DNA from: Methylotenera versatilis 7
GTDB lineage: Bacteria > Pseudomonadota > Gammaproteobacteria > Burkholderiales > Methylophilaceae
Length of the DNA: 64,000 nucleotides
NCBI RefSeq assembly: GCF_000799165.1
Contig: NZ_JUGF01000002.1
Location: 930,001-994,000 of the forward strand
Direction of reading: 5' to 3'
A program made the position numbers and the translations under genes. The notes under the pieces were generated by a model, which was given only the letters and a program-made list of their open reading frames with translations, was not told the DNA's origin and made no database searches. Shown here one piece after another: positions 1-8,893 of the stretch; position 1 is the stretch's first letter, and every line of letters starts with the position of its first letter.

Positions 1-57
1 GTCAGGGCTATACAGAGCACCTCTGGTACACATCTTTTTAACCTAGGCACCCAATAA
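1..57 (+). pseudogene. Possible 3' remnant of a GalE-like epimerase gene
   Basis: Frame 1 from the first base is open for 18 codons and stops at TAA (55-57). The translation ends with G-T-H-L-F-N-L-G-T-Q, which resembles the FNLGTG stretch found late in UDP-glucose 4-epimerases. In that family some 50 more residues normally follow, so this would be a truncated end. The match is very short, the rest lies outside the window, and chance is a real alternative. Confidence 0.2.
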
Positions 58-166
58 TCATCGAATTAGATACTACAACCGCTCTTAGCAATGGTGAATG
101 CGTTTTAATGCATAGTTTTCATGTGTACAATACAAAATTAATTAGGTGTTAACCGTAAGAATTACC

Positions 167-490
167 ATGAAAAATTATTCAGATATTGAAGCAGCAGATT
201 TAGTCAGTTTAATGACACAGCCGAAAGTGATTCTAGTAGACGTACGCAATGATGATGAAGTGGCACGGGGTATTATTCCTGACGCTATTCATATTCAGCT
301 ATCCATGTTGCCAGTCGAATATGAAAAGCTGGTGAATGCAAATGCTGTTGTATTTTACTGTCACAGTGGTGTACGTTCTGCTCATGCAGCCGATTTTGCC
401 ACTAGTAAGGGTTTAAAAAACGTCCATAATTTGGTTGGTGGCGTAATTGCTTGGGGCAGGGCTGGCCATACTTTCGCTACTAAAAAATAA
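167..490 (+). CDS. Rhodanese-like sulfurtransferase
   Basis: Single-domain rhodanese of 107 residues, the usual size for the GlpE/PspE group. Such proteins carry sulfur as a persulfide on one cysteine and pass it to acceptors. The active-site loop is C-H-S-G-V-R with Cys at about residue 65, fitting the CxxGxR pattern; the VILVDVR strand and the GGVIAWGRAG tail also fit. I prefer the ATG at 167 over an in-frame GTG at 146 because the family begins at about this point. There is no signal peptide, so it is probably cytoplasmic. tusA and dsrE2 follow on the same strand, making this the first gene of a likely sulfur-relay operon. Confidence 0.9.
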   Translation: MKNYSDIEAADLVSLMTQPKVILVDVRNDDEVARGIIPDAIHIQLSMLPVEYEKLVNANAVVFYCHSGVRSAHAADFATSKGLKNVHNLVGGVIAWGRAGHTFATKK

Positions 491-548
491 TGTTCTAAAG
501 GCTATGTTGTCGAAAAAGTGATTCATATAGAATCAATTAGGAATAAAA

Positions 549-782
549 ATGGAATTTGATAAAGAATTAGACGCGCGTAACTTAAATTGCCCATTACCGA
601 TTTTGCGCTGTAAAAAAGGCTTAAGTGAGATACAAGCCACGCAAACTCTGAAAGTTTTGGCTACAGATCCCGGCTCGGTTAAAGATTTTCAGGCATTTTG
701 TAAACAAACAGGTCATGAGTTATTGCAGTTGGATGAAGCAGATGGATTGTTTACGTTTTATATTAAGAAACGCGTCGCTTAA
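549..782 (+). CDS. tusA: TusA-family sulfur carrier protein
   Basis: Small sulfur carrier of 77 residues, full length for the TusA/SirA family. The conserved C-P-L-P motif places the persulfide-carrying Cys at residue 14, after an LDARNLNCP segment typical of the family. TusA proteins move sulfane sulfur between rhodaneses, DsrE-type proteins and biosynthetic or oxidative acceptors in the cytoplasm. An AGGAA ribosome site lies just upstream of the ATG. Its place between a rhodanese and dsrE2 points to a role in sulfane-sulfur trafficking, possibly dissimilatory; whether it also serves tRNA thiolation cannot be told here. Confidence 0.9.
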   Translation: MEFDKELDARNLNCPLPILRCKKGLSEIQATQTLKVLATDPGSVKDFQAFCKQTGHELLQLDEADGLFTFYIKKRVA

Positions 783-806
783 AAATTAGCGTTTTAATAT
801 CTAATT

Positions 807-1274
807 GTGGCCAAAAAACTCGCATTAATCGCTTCTAAAGGCTCACTTGATTGGGCTTATCCGCCTTTTATCTTGGCCTCAACTGCTGCTGCATTAGATT
901 ATGAAGTCGAAATTTTCTTCACTTTTTACGGTTTAACACTGCTTAAAAAAGATATCAGTGATTTAAAAGTATCACCACTGGGCAATCCTGCCATGCCAAT
1001 GCCGGTTCCTATGCCAAATTTTGTGCAAATGCTGCCCGGTATGGAGAGCATGGCTACTATGATGATGAAACAGAAGATTGCCGATAAGGGTGTGGCTTCA
1101 ATTGAAGACTTACGTACGGCTTGTTTGGAAAGTGGCGTTAAGTTGATTGCCTGTCAAATGACGGTCGATTTGTTTGATTTTAAACCTAGCGACTTTATTG
1201 ACGGCATTGAGTTCGGTGGCGCTGCTACGTTTTTTGAGTTTGCGGGCGAGTCAGATGTGAACTTGTTTATTTAA
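807..1274 (+). CDS. dsrE2: DsrE2-type DsrE/DsrF-family sulfur-transfer protein
   Basis: 155 residues of the DsrE/F/H superfamily, matching the DsrE2 branch: an N-terminal KGSLDWAYPP region, FFTFYGL, a Met/Pro-rich stretch at about 60-90, and two cysteines at about 106 (T-A-C-L-E) and 116 (I-A-C-Q-M). In this branch the cysteines are thought to bind sulfane sulfur. The start is GTG; no in-frame ATG lies near it. The order rhodanese-tusA-dsrE2 is the conserved arrangement described in sulfur-oxidising bacteria, where TusA exchanges sulfur with the two partners. The gene converges on the BFD gene at 1344 with no clear terminator between. Confidence 0.85.
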   Translation: MAKKLALIASKGSLDWAYPPFILASTAAALDYEVEIFFTFYGLTLLKKDISDLKVSPLGNPAMPMPVPMPNFVQMLPGMESMATMMMKQKIADKGVASIEDLRTACLESGVKLIACQMTVDLFDFKPSDFIDGIEFGGAATFFEFAGESDVNLFI

Positions 1275-1343
1275 CCCATAAACCACTATTAATAAATCAG
1301 CCACACAGCTAAAGCAATCTAGCCTAAATCGTTTTAAGCAATA

Positions 1344-1544
1344 TTACTTTTTCTGCTCGGCCAGTTCCTGTAAATATTCTGCAATGTCCCATTCGCAACC
1401 AGCACACCCAGTAAGCGCGCCGGTTCTTCTTGAGATAGCTTCCTGATCTGCACCTTCATTAAACAGCCGCTTAATATCACGGCGTTTGGTGCCACTGCAA
1501 GAACACATCACATCTTCGTCGTCATTGTAGGTTTTGATGACCAT
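1344..1544 (-). CDS. BFD-like [2Fe-2S]-binding protein
   Basis: Short ferredoxin-like protein of 66 residues from the ATG at 1544, or 73 from an in-frame GTG at 1565. The four cluster ligands are arranged as C-x-C near the start (C-S-C-S-G) and C-x-x-C (G-C-A-G-C) about 30 residues later, the signature of the BFD-type [2Fe-2S] domain. Stand-alone BFD proteins such as bacterioferritin-associated ferredoxin pass electrons that release stored iron; others have unknown partners. It follows valS closely on the minus strand and is probably cotranscribed. No bacterioferritin gene is in the window, so the partner is unknown. Confidence 0.8.
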   Translation of the reverse strand: MVIKTYNDDEDVMCSCSGTKRRDIKRLFNEGADQEAISRRTGALTGCAGCEWDIAEYLQELAEQKK

Positions 1545-1566
1545 TGGTGATTGCGGTGTTAACACA

Positions 1567-4413
1567 TTATTTAAGCTTGGTTAACTGTGCATTCAGTTTT
1601 TCCAAATTCGCACCAAACTCGGCTACGCGTGCTTTTTCTTGTTCCACTACAGCAGCTGGTGCACGTGCTACAAAGCTTTCGTTATTCAGTTTGCCATTGG
1701 CTTTACCAATTTCGGCTGCTAAACGTGCGATTTCTTTACCTAAACGTTCTTTTTCTGCAGCAACATCAATTTCTACTTTTAACATCAGTTTAAAGTCATC
1801 TACCAACATCACTGGCGCATCAGCCTCTGGTAAATCAGTCACAATCGTTACATCTTCCAGTTTAGCCAATGCTTTTAAATAAGGCGCATACAGCGCTAAT
1901 TTATCCGCGTCGCCAGCTGCAATCAACGGAACACGTGCCGCAGGTGAGATGCTCATTTCGCCGCGCAGGCTACGGCAGGCATCGACTGCTTGTTTTAACA
2001 ATGCAACCCACGCTTCTGCGGCTTCATCAATCTTGCCTGTTTGCGGTTTTGGATAAGTCTCAAGCATAATACTTGGCCCAGTTTTACCGCTCATAGGACC
2101 AATCGTTTGCCAAATCTCTTCAGTAATAAACGGCATAATAGGGTGTGTTAAGCGCAATATTGTCTCTAGCACTCTCAATAAGGTACGGCGTGTTGCACGC
2201 TTTTCTGCGTCAGTGCCTTGCTGAACTTGCACCTTGGCTAACTCCAAATACCAGTCGCAATATTCATCCCACACAAATTCATAAATAGCCTTTGCGGCTA
2301 AGTCAAAGCGATAATCGTTAAACGCACGCTCAACATCTGCTTCCGTGCGCTGTAATAGTGAAACAATCCAGCGATCAGCTTGGCTAAAACTTAAATAACC
2401 CTCAGGCTGCGTTTTGCAATCTTCTAGGCCATTATCTAGTGGAGTGCCATCTTCATTTTGTGTATTCATCAACACAAAGCGCGTGGCGTTCCATAGTTTA
2501 TTGCAGAAATTACGATAACCATCGCAACGCTGCAAATCAAACTTAATGTCACGACCTGGACTGGCTAATGCGGCGAAAGTGAAACGCAAGGCATCTGTAC
2601 CATAAGCATTGATACCTTCCGGGAATTCTTTACGGGTACGTTTTTCGATTTTTTCGGCATCTTTGGGGTTCATTAAACCCGTGGTGCGTTTTTTAATCAG
2701 TGCGTCTAAATCAATACCGTCAATCAAATCAATTGGGTCTAGTACGTTGCCCTTAGATTTACTCATCTTCTGGCCTTCTGCATCACGAATCAAGCCATGC
2801 ACATACACATGCTTAAACGGAATCTTGCCCGTGATGTGCTTGGTCATCATCACCATACGTGCCACCCAGAAGAAGATAATGTCGAAACCCGTGACTAAAA
2901 CGCTAGAAGGCAGATATTGCTGCAAAGCAAGATTAGCTTCATCTTTGGCTTTGTCACCAGTCCAATCAAGCGTTGAGAATGGCCATAAGGCTGATGAATA
3001 CCAAGTATCCAGTACATCATCATCACGTTTGAGATTGCCTGTATAACCTTTAGCTGTCGCTAATTCGCGTGCTTCGTTTTCATCATGCGCAACGTAAAAA
3101 CTGCCATCATCACCATACCAGGCAGGAATTTGGTGCCCCCACCATAATTGACGAGAAATACACCAATCCTGAATATTATTCAGCCATTGATTGTAGGTAT
3201 TCACCCAATTTTCTGGGTAAAACTTAATCTCACCACTTTCCACAACGTCTAATGCTTTTTGCGTGATGCTTTTACCATCGTCAGTTGACTTGCTCATCGC
3301 CACAAACCATTGGTCTGTTAACATTGGCTCAATTACCACGCCAGTGCGATCACCACGCGGCACTTTAAGCTTGTGTTTTTCAGCTTTAACTAAATAATTT
3401 TGCGCTTCTAAATCCGCAACAACCTGTTTACGTGCAGCAAAACGCTCTAAACCTTGATATTGCTTAGGCGCGGCATCATTCACATTGCCATCTAAAGTCA
3501 AAATACCGATCATTGGTAGTTTATGGCGTTGCCCAACTGCATAGTCATTAAAGTCATGCGCGGGCGTCACTTTTACCACGCCTGTACCAAACTCTTTGTC
3601 AACGTAATCATCGGCGATAATCGGGATTTCACGGTTGCATAATGGCAGTTTTACATATTGGCCAATCAAGTGAGCATAACGCTCATCTTCAGGATGCACC
3701 ATAACAGCTACATCACCCAGCATGGTTTCTGGGCGGGTTGTAGCAACCGTTAAATGACCGGAGCCGTCATTTAAAGGATAGTTGATATGCCACATAAAGC
3801 CATCTTCTTCCTCTTGCACTACTTCAAGGTCAGAAACGGCAGTGCCCAACTTCACATCCCAGTTCACCAAGCGTTTACCGCGATAAATCAAACCTTCGTT
3901 ATACAAGCGTACAAAAGTTTCAGTCACGGTTTTATTTAACGCTGGATCCATCGTAAAGCGCTCACGCGACCAATCTGGAGAAGTACCCAAACGCCGCATT
4001 TGCTTGGTAATCGAACCGCCTGAAAACTCTTTCCATTCCCATACTTTTTCCAGAAATTTTTCGCGACCTAAATCATGGCGTGAAACGCCTTGTGCATCTA
4101 ATTGACGCTCTACCACAATTTGCGTTGCGATACCTGCATGGTCCGTACCAGGCTGCCAAAGCGTATTGTCACCACGCATACGGTGATAACGGGTTAGCGT
4201 GTCCATCAAAGTCTGATTGAAGCCATGCCCCATGTGCAAGGTGCCAGTAACGTTGGGGGGCGGTAATAGAATACAGAAATTATCTTTAACTTCTGGGTTT
4301 AAGCTGGCTGAATAATAGCCTTTGCTCTCCCAAAAAGCATACCAATGACTTTCAATGGTTTTTGGGTCGAAAGATTTAGCTAATTCTCGTGTTTGTTTGT
4401 TTGCAGTGTCCAT
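1567..4413 (-). CDS. valS: Valyl-tRNA synthetase
   Basis: Class I aminoacyl-tRNA synthetase of 948 residues, normal full length, charging tRNA-Val in the cytoplasm. The HIGH signature is seen as L-H-M-G-H at residues 59-63 after PPPNVTGT, and the KMSKS loop is present in full (K-M-S-K-S-K-G-N) in the middle third. The editing domain with TTRPET lies between them. The C-terminal 70 residues are charged and helical, matching the tRNA-binding coiled coil of ValRS. The downstream BFD gene begins within a few bases of the stop codon. Confidence 0.98.
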   Translation of the reverse strand: MDTANKQTRELAKSFDPKTIESHWYAFWESKGYYSASLNPEVKDNFCILLPPPNVTGTLHMGHGFNQTLMDTLTRYHRMRGDNTLWQPGTDHAGIATQIVVERQLDAQGVSRHDLGREKFLEKVWEWKEFSGGSITKQMRRLGTSPDWSRERFTMDPALNKTVTETFVRLYNEGLIYRGKRLVNWDVKLGTAVSDLEVVQEEEDGFMWHINYPLNDGSGHLTVATTRPETMLGDVAVMVHPEDERYAHLIGQYVKLPLCNREIPIIADDYVDKEFGTGVVKVTPAHDFNDYAVGQRHKLPMIGILTLDGNVNDAAPKQYQGLERFAARKQVVADLEAQNYLVKAEKHKLKVPRGDRTGVVIEPMLTDQWFVAMSKSTDDGKSITQKALDVVESGEIKFYPENWVNTYNQWLNNIQDWCISRQLWWGHQIPAWYGDDGSFYVAHDENEARELATAKGYTGNLKRDDDVLDTWYSSALWPFSTLDWTGDKAKDEANLALQQYLPSSVLVTGFDIIFFWVARMVMMTKHITGKIPFKHVYVHGLIRDAEGQKMSKSKGNVLDPIDLIDGIDLDALIKKRTTGLMNPKDAEKIEKRTRKEFPEGINAYGTDALRFTFAALASPGRDIKFDLQRCDGYRNFCNKLWNATRFVLMNTQNEDGTPLDNGLEDCKTQPEGYLSFSQADRWIVSLLQRTEADVERAFNDYRFDLAAKAIYEFVWDEYCDWYLELAKVQVQQGTDAEKRATRRTLLRVLETILRLTHPIMPFITEEIWQTIGPMSGKTGPSIMLETYPKPQTGKIDEAAEAWVALLKQAVDACRSLRGEMSISPAARVPLIAAGDADKLALYAPYLKALAKLEDVTIVTDLPEADAPVMLVDDFKLMLKVEIDVAAEKERLGKEIARLAAEIGKANGKLNNESFVARAPAAVVEQEKARVAEFGANLEKLNAQLTKLK

Positions 4414-4508
4414 AGCCGCTATTTTAACACGGCGGAATCGCTAATTTAATAAACCGTTTTAAACGAATTTAGTGGGGTTTTCTGTAAATCTTTGAGAATG
4501 TTTTGCGG

Positions 4509-5423
4509 TTATTTTATCGTTATTTGTAATGCAGATAACAAGAGTAGGAATGTAACGATATGTACCAAAGACCAATATCGATAACTATCGCGCAGTTGTT
4601 GCGGCGATTTGGCGGATATGAGAAATAATCGGTTGCTTGCGGGTTTGGATAAGGTAAAGTTGCCATTATGCGCCTCCATCATTTGCTTGGCTGTTGCTTG
4701 CTTGATAGCATCTTGGCGTGCTAACTCCCATTCGCTTGCATCAATTTTCCCATCCAAATTATGATCATAGCGATTGCGTAGTTGCTCTGGGCGACTTTTC
4801 CAGTCGGCCAAGGTATTACGTACTTCCAGATTCAATGCGGCTGCGTCGGTTAAATGCTTTAACGTATTTAATTGACCTAAAACGTATAGTTTCTTAGCAG
4901 CCGGTAAATATTGTTCTACGTAACGATGCGCATTTTTACGCCAGGTGCGCGCTTCAAAGTGCACCACTTCAGCATCTACTGGATTGATGGTGCAGCTGGC
5001 CGTACCATCATTTAAGGTGAATGGCTGATTGCTTTCATGATAATCCAGCAAGCGATTCCCGCAAATGTCAGGTAAGCCTTTTTGGTCATCTACATTGGCG
5101 TAAACCCATGCGCGATACCAGACACAAGGAATACCGTGAAATGGTGTTTTGAGCGAGTTTCCACTGCTTGCGGTGCCGTGCAACTCTACGTAGCCTTGCG
5201 CAGCCGCGGCAATGGTGGAAATTGGTGCTTCTGTGATTTTAAGCAAGCGCCAGTAATTGAATATGGCGGCAAAGCAACTTGCTGCTAAAGCAACCCACCA
5301 TAATGTTTGCCAAGTTTCGCGATTGCTCGGGCCAATTTTTTGCGCGTAAGCAGCAACGGCCAAGCCAGCGATAATGCCAACCGCAAGCAAATTAACGCGA
5401 TTGGCTTTAAGCGTTTGAAACAT
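4509..5423 (-). CDS. GIDE-type membrane protein with an EF-hand
   Basis: 304 residues with two N-terminal membrane helices (about 12-28 and 42-58), a soluble middle, and a C-terminal helix (about 283-300). After the second helix, residues 70-170 resemble the GIDE domain shared with the mitochondrial ligase MULAN: G-Y-V-E-L-H-G-T-A, then L-K-T-P-F-H-G-I-P-C-V-W-Y-R. There is no RING finger, so no ligase activity should be assumed. Residues 220-231 form a textbook EF-hand loop (D-H-N-L-D-G-K-I-D-A-S-E) with acidic or polar side chains at positions 1, 3, 5, 9 and 12, suggesting Ca2+ binding. lemA lies 13 bases upstream, a recurrent GIDE partner. The function is unknown. Confidence 0.7.
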   Translation of the reverse strand: MFQTLKANRVNLLAVGIIAGLAVAAYAQKIGPSNRETWQTLWWVALAASCFAAIFNYWRLLKITEAPISTIAAAAQGYVELHGTASSGNSLKTPFHGIPCVWYRAWVYANVDDQKGLPDICGNRLLDYHESNQPFTLNDGTASCTINPVDAEVVHFEARTWRKNAHRYVEQYLPAAKKLYVLGQLNTLKHLTDAAALNLEVRNTLADWKSRPEQLRNRYDHNLDGKIDASEWELARQDAIKQATAKQMMEAHNGNFTLSKPASNRLFLISAKSPQQLRDSYRYWSLVHIVTFLLLLSALQITIK

Positions 5424-5436
5424 GTTTAAACGCTAA

Positions 5437-6003
5437 CTAATTGTTAAATCGACTGCCAACGTCAATGTCTTTTAATTCCTCTGGGGCGAATTGCAACATT
5501 TCTTTATATTGAAAATTAAATACGCGTGCCACAATCAGGTCAGGAAACTGTTCAATGCGCACATTGTTAATGTTGACGGAATCATTGTAGAACTCGCGTC
5601 TATCCGCAATTTGATTCTCAAGCCCAGTAATGCGCTGCTGTAAATTAATAAAAGATTGGTCGGCTTTCAGGTCGGGATAATTTTCCGCTACTGCATATAA
5701 ATCCACCAAACTCGCACTTAGTGAGGATTCAGCGCGATTTAAACCCGCTACATCTTGCGTTTGGCGCACAGCATCAAGGCCCATGCGTGCGCGGATGACT
5801 TTTTCTAAGGTGCTGGATTCATGCTGCATATAGGCTTTACAGGTGTCGATTAATTTAGGTAACTCTTCATTGCGTTGTTTAAGCAGCACATCAATATTCG
5901 CCCAAGCTTTAGCGACATTATTGCTAATATTCACCAGACTGTTGTAAGTCATGATGCTGTAAATAACAATTACAGCCAATATAATCACTAATAAAAAATC
6001 CAT
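5437..6003 (-). CDS. lemA: LemA family protein
   Basis: 188 residues, standard LemA size. One N-terminal membrane helix (about 3-20) is followed by the characteristic segment Y-N-x-L-V followed by V-A-K-A-W-A-N-I-D-V-L-L-K-Q-R, and then long helices forming the LemA bundle, ending with the FPDLIVARVFNF region. LemA proteins are anchored in the inner membrane; their biochemical role is not settled. The gene sits just before the GIDE-type protein, so the two probably act together. A photolyase-family gene lies upstream on the same strand, separated by 34 bases. Confidence 0.9.
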   Translation of the reverse strand: MDFLLVIILAVIVIYSIMTYNSLVNISNNVAKAWANIDVLLKQRNEELPKLIDTCKAYMQHESSTLEKVIRARMGLDAVRQTQDVAGLNRAESSLSASLVDLYAVAENYPDLKADQSFINLQQRITGLENQIADRREFYNDSVNINNVRIEQFPDLIVARVFNFQYKEMLQFAPEELKDIDVGSRFNN

Positions 6004-6037
6004 GCGTTCCCCTTAAAATATAATTACGGTCATCAGT

Positions 6038-7276
6038 TTATGATTGTTGATTAAACCGGTCACCTAATAACTCTGGCCCGACTTTTTCCCAATAACGCGA
6101 AAAGCGTTTAAGGCGTGCTTCGCTAATTGATGCCTGTACAAGCTTGACTTCCGGTTCCCAAATCGGGTTAAAAGGATCTAGTAGCGCTTTGACTTGCCTG
6201 TTAGGAGTTTGCTGGGTAATCACCTGACCAACGCCGCGATTTTTAAGCACGGTTTGCGTGTCGCCCATCCACACCTCAACATCTTGTAACTCGTTTAAAC
6301 AATCGGCTAAAAATTGCAGACGTTTAAGCGGCCATCTGCCATGCAGGAACTCATCATATACAAAAATTTTGGGCATCGGCTTGCGCAACAAAGGATGTGC
6401 TGCTGAGAGCATTTCATCGTGTACAAAGATAGCGATTGCTTGATGGGTAGAGATAGGCTCTTTTAGCGGCATGCTAATTTTGTGTTTTTTTGCCGGGCGG
6501 GGTGTTTGATTGGCAAATAACTGATCGTTAAGTGCTTCATAACTATGATCAAAAGGGCAGGTGATTTTGCAGTTGGCACAGTATTTTTCACCTGTGTATC
6601 TTGCCAAGTTTTCTTTATTAAAGAAATAAGGTTTCGAGCTGAAAAGCGAGGCAACCCATTGCCAAGATAAGTGGTTAGAAGCTTTGTCACCATCTAGTAA
6701 ATTGTTCTCAAACCAATCTGCCGCTTCACGCCAATCTACTTTTAACCAATGCACTACATAAGCTGCGAACCACATGCGGGCGTGATTATGTACATAACCA
6801 TCATGTGTTAAATCACGAATAAAGCCATCCATACAAGGCAAACCAGTAATGCCCTGACGAATGAAATCGGGCATCAGTTTATCGCCCAGCGCCACTTTGG
6901 GATCTTCAATATCGCTGAAAATGCCATTACCTTTATCGTACCAGACATGTCGCCAGTAATCGCGCCTAGCCAATTCAGCAATAAATTTTTCAGCCTGATC
7001 GCCGAAACGGCTTTTTGCGCTATCGCTGGCTTCTTTTAAGGTTAAACAGCCATGACGGAAAAAAGGTGAAAGTTTAGTCACAGCACCGTTAATAAAGTCG
7101 CGATTACGATTGTACGCAACCGCATCCATACTATTTAAGCGCTTGAGTGCTTCATGCCGACCGCCACGCCATTCGTCACTTAAAAATGAGCCAAGAGCTT
7201 GCGGAAAAATGCGTCTAATATATTGTAGACGTTCAGCACGATCGTGCGGGATGGTAAGTTTGTAAGGCTGAGCCAT
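6038..7276 (-). CDS. Cryptochrome/photolyase-family protein, domains apparently permuted
   Basis: 412 residues. The N-terminal 250 match the helical and FAD-binding part of photolyases: T-K-L-S-P-F-F-R-H-G (67-76), T-G-L-P-C-M-D-G (144-151), G-Y-V-H-N-H-A-R-M (160-168), then L-L-D-G-D-K-A-S-N and S-W-Q-W-V-A (193-209). The alpha/beta domain that normally precedes them is missing. Instead a short alpha/beta stretch follows (about 279-375), with I-F-V-H-D-E-M-L, K-I-F-V-Y-D-E, and V-E-V-W-M-G-D-T like the strands of the N-terminal photolyase domain. Cysteines at 233, 236 and 240 could bind a metal or Fe-S cluster, but this is unproven. Whether it repairs DNA or senses light cannot be told. The start is the ATG at 7276. 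Confidence 0.75.
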   Translation of the reverse strand: MAQPYKLTIPHDRAERLQYIRRIFPQALGSFLSDEWRGGRHEALKRLNSMDAVAYNRNRDFINGAVTKLSPFFRHGCLTLKEASDSAKSRFGDQAEKFIAELARRDYWRHVWYDKGNGIFSDIEDPKVALGDKLMPDFIRQGITGLPCMDGFIRDLTHDGYVHNHARMWFAAYVVHWLKVDWREAADWFENNLLDGDKASNHLSWQWVASLFSSKPYFFNKENLARYTGEKYCANCKITCPFDHSYEALNDQLFANQTPRPAKKHKISMPLKEPISTHQAIAIFVHDEMLSAAHPLLRKPMPKIFVYDEFLHGRWPLKRLQFLADCLNELQDVEVWMGDTQTVLKNRGVGQVITQQTPNRQVKALLDPFNPIWEPEVKLVQASISEARLKRFSRYWEKVGPELLGDRFNQQS

Positions 7277-7326
7277 TAAAGTGTTTTTTGCAAAATAATT
7301 CTTATTGTGAATGCTTTGATTTTATT

Positions 7327-7336
7327 AGTGTACACT
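7327..7336. promoter_or_regulatory. Palindromic TGTACA site before the photolyase-family gene
   Basis: AGTGTACACT is a perfect 10-base palindrome about 50 bases upstream of the photolyase-family start and about 140 upstream of nfeD. It contains TGTACA, the half-site reported for LitR/CarH-type B12 photoreceptor repressors that control photolyase genes. Only one copy is seen, whereas that class usually has two spaced copies, so this is a weak operator candidate. Read on the minus strand it could also be a -10 element (TACACT). Confidence 0.25.
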
Positions 7337-7477
7337 TTGTTTCGGTTTTTTTCATGATTAATTCCTGCCGATTTTTATGGCTACTCTCTTTATCAAATCG
7401 CTATTTTAAATACCGAAAAGCCAACCTAAAAAATGATAAGATAATTGGTGTTAATAGACATTGAGAGCATATTTAAG

Positions 7478-7921
7478 ATGATAGATGCAATGTGGATTTG
7501 GGGCGCGATTGGCTTATTGCTGTTGGCGGTGGAGATTTCTACTGGTACCGTTTATGTCTTGTGGTTTGGTATTTCCGCGCTTTGTGTTGCGCTTGCAACT
7601 TGGATTTTTCCTAACATGCCGCCTGCCGTGCAGTTTGCCGTATTTGCAGCGTTATCCATTGGCTCTCTTGCGATTTGGAAGCTGAATTATAAAAAAACTG
7701 AAACACATTCTCGTGTAGGGCAAGCGCAAGGCGAAGAAATAGGCCGCACGGGAACAGTGATTGAAAGTGTTAACCCTAATCAGAATGGCAAAATCAGTTT
7801 TGTACAGGGGTTGATGGGCAGCCGCGAATGGGTTGCGGTATCAAATGAATCGATTGAAGTGGGCAGTCAAGCAAAAGTGGTGGCGGTCGAAGGCAATGCT
7901 CTACGTATTATCAAGATTTGA
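7478..7921 (+). CDS. NfeD family membrane protein
   Basis: 147 residues from the ATG at 7478, which has GAGAG ten bases upstream; an in-frame TTG at 7445 would add 11 residues of no family character. Three hydrophobic helices (about 5-25, 28-45, 50-65) are followed by a small beta-barrel of about 70 residues (G-R-T-G-T-V-I-E-S onward) that fits the OB-fold of short NfeD proteins. These lack the protease domain of long NfeD. They are nearly always encoded beside an SPFH protein, as here, and probably act with it in membrane microdomain organisation. Confidence 0.88.
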   Translation: MIDAMWIWGAIGLLLLAVEISTGTVYVLWFGISALCVALATWIFPNMPPAVQFAVFAALSIGSLAIWKLNYKKTETHSRVGQAQGEEIGRTGTVIESVNPNQNGKISFVQGLMGSREWVAVSNESIEVGSQAKVVAVEGNALRIIKI

Positions 7922-7988
7922 TTTAAAGATTTATTATAGTTTTGGTTTTAATAGTTTAGTTTATCGTATTTACTTTTAGGAAAACAAC

Positions 7989-8831
7989 ATGACAGAAGTT
8001 AGCTTAATACTCATATTTTTAGTAGCTATTGCGATATTTAAAGGTGTGCGTATCGTGCCACAAGGTGAGGAGTGGGTGGTGGAACGTCTAGGTAAATTTG
8101 CTGGCGTACTTTCACCTGGTTTGCATGTCATTAATCCTATTTTTACTAAAGTCAGCTACAAAGTCACTACCAAAGATATTATTTTAGAGATTCCTCAGCA
8201 AGAAGTGATTACCGCGGATAACGCCGTGATTTTAGCCAATGCGGTTGCATTTATTAAAGTTTCAAACATCGAGCGCGCAGTGTATGGCATTGAGAATTTC
8301 CGCGAAGCCATGCGCAATATGGTGCAAACCAATTTACGTTCTATTATTGGCGGTATGGAGTTAAATCATGCGCTTACCTCACGCGACCGTATTAAAACCG
8401 AGCTTAAACAAGCCATTGCAGACGAAGCATTGGACTGGGGTTTAACGGTTAAATCTGTTGAGATTCAGGATATTAAACCTTCGCCCAATATGCAGGATGC
8501 AATGGAACGCCAGGCCGCCGCTGAACGTGAACGCGTAGCCGTGGTAACCGAAGCAGAAGGTGCAAAACAATCATTGATTCTAAACGCAGAAGCACGTTTG
8601 GAAGCTGCACGTAAAGATGCTGAAGCGCAAATGGTGGCGGCTAAAGCCTCAGCGGAATCAATTAAATTTATCACTGAAGCAGTGAAAGAAAACAACGCAT
8701 CTGCAATGTTTTTACTGGGTGATCGCTACATTACTGCACTACAAAAAATATCCGATTCCAACAATAGCAAAATCGTGATGATGCCAGGTGATTTAGTCGG
8801 CGCGGTTAAAAGCTTAATTGGTGGTAAGTAA
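7989..8831 (+). CDS. qmcA: SPFH/Band 7 (stomatin-like) protein
   Basis: 280 residues with an N-terminal membrane anchor (about 5-18), a Band 7 domain (about 20-180; P-Q-G-E-E-W-V-V-E-R-L-G-K-F and S-P-G-L-H-V-I-N-P), and an Ala/Glu-rich coiled coil (about 165-225; A-E-R-E-R-V-A-V-V-T-E-A-E-G). This is the QmcA/paraslipin group, which forms oligomeric membrane scaffolds and influences membrane protease activity. An AGGAAAA site precedes the ATG. The gene follows nfeD by 67 bases, and the pair is probably one operon. Length is slightly under that of E. coli QmcA. Confidence 0.9.
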   Translation: MTEVSLILIFLVAIAIFKGVRIVPQGEEWVVERLGKFAGVLSPGLHVINPIFTKVSYKVTTKDIILEIPQQEVITADNAVILANAVAFIKVSNIERAVYGIENFREAMRNMVQTNLRSIIGGMELNHALTSRDRIKTELKQAIADEALDWGLTVKSVEIQDIKPSPNMQDAMERQAAAERERVAVVTEAEGAKQSLILNAEARLEAARKDAEAQMVAAKASAESIKFITEAVKENNASAMFLLGDRYITALQKISDSNNSKIVMMPGDLVGAVKSLIGGK

Positions 8832-8860
8832 TAATATATAAGTAGTATTTTAAAGGTTTG

Positions 8861-8893
8861 TTAGCAGTTGAATTTCAACTGACTTAACTGCTA
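8861..8893. repeat. Nested inverted repeats between convergent genes
   Basis: TAGCAGTT (8862-8869) can pair with AACTGCTA (8886-8893), and CAGTTGAA (8865-8872) can pair with TTCAACTG (8874-8881). The two hairpins share bases and exclude each other. The segment lies between the SPFH gene and the end of moaC and overlaps the moaC stop region. No T-run follows on either strand, so a strong intrinsic terminator is not supported. Confidence 0.3.

Noticed and set aside
2609-3046. Plus-strand frame of 145 codons inside valS
   Set aside because: Shadow of the intact valS frame around the KMSKS region; no start signal or domain.
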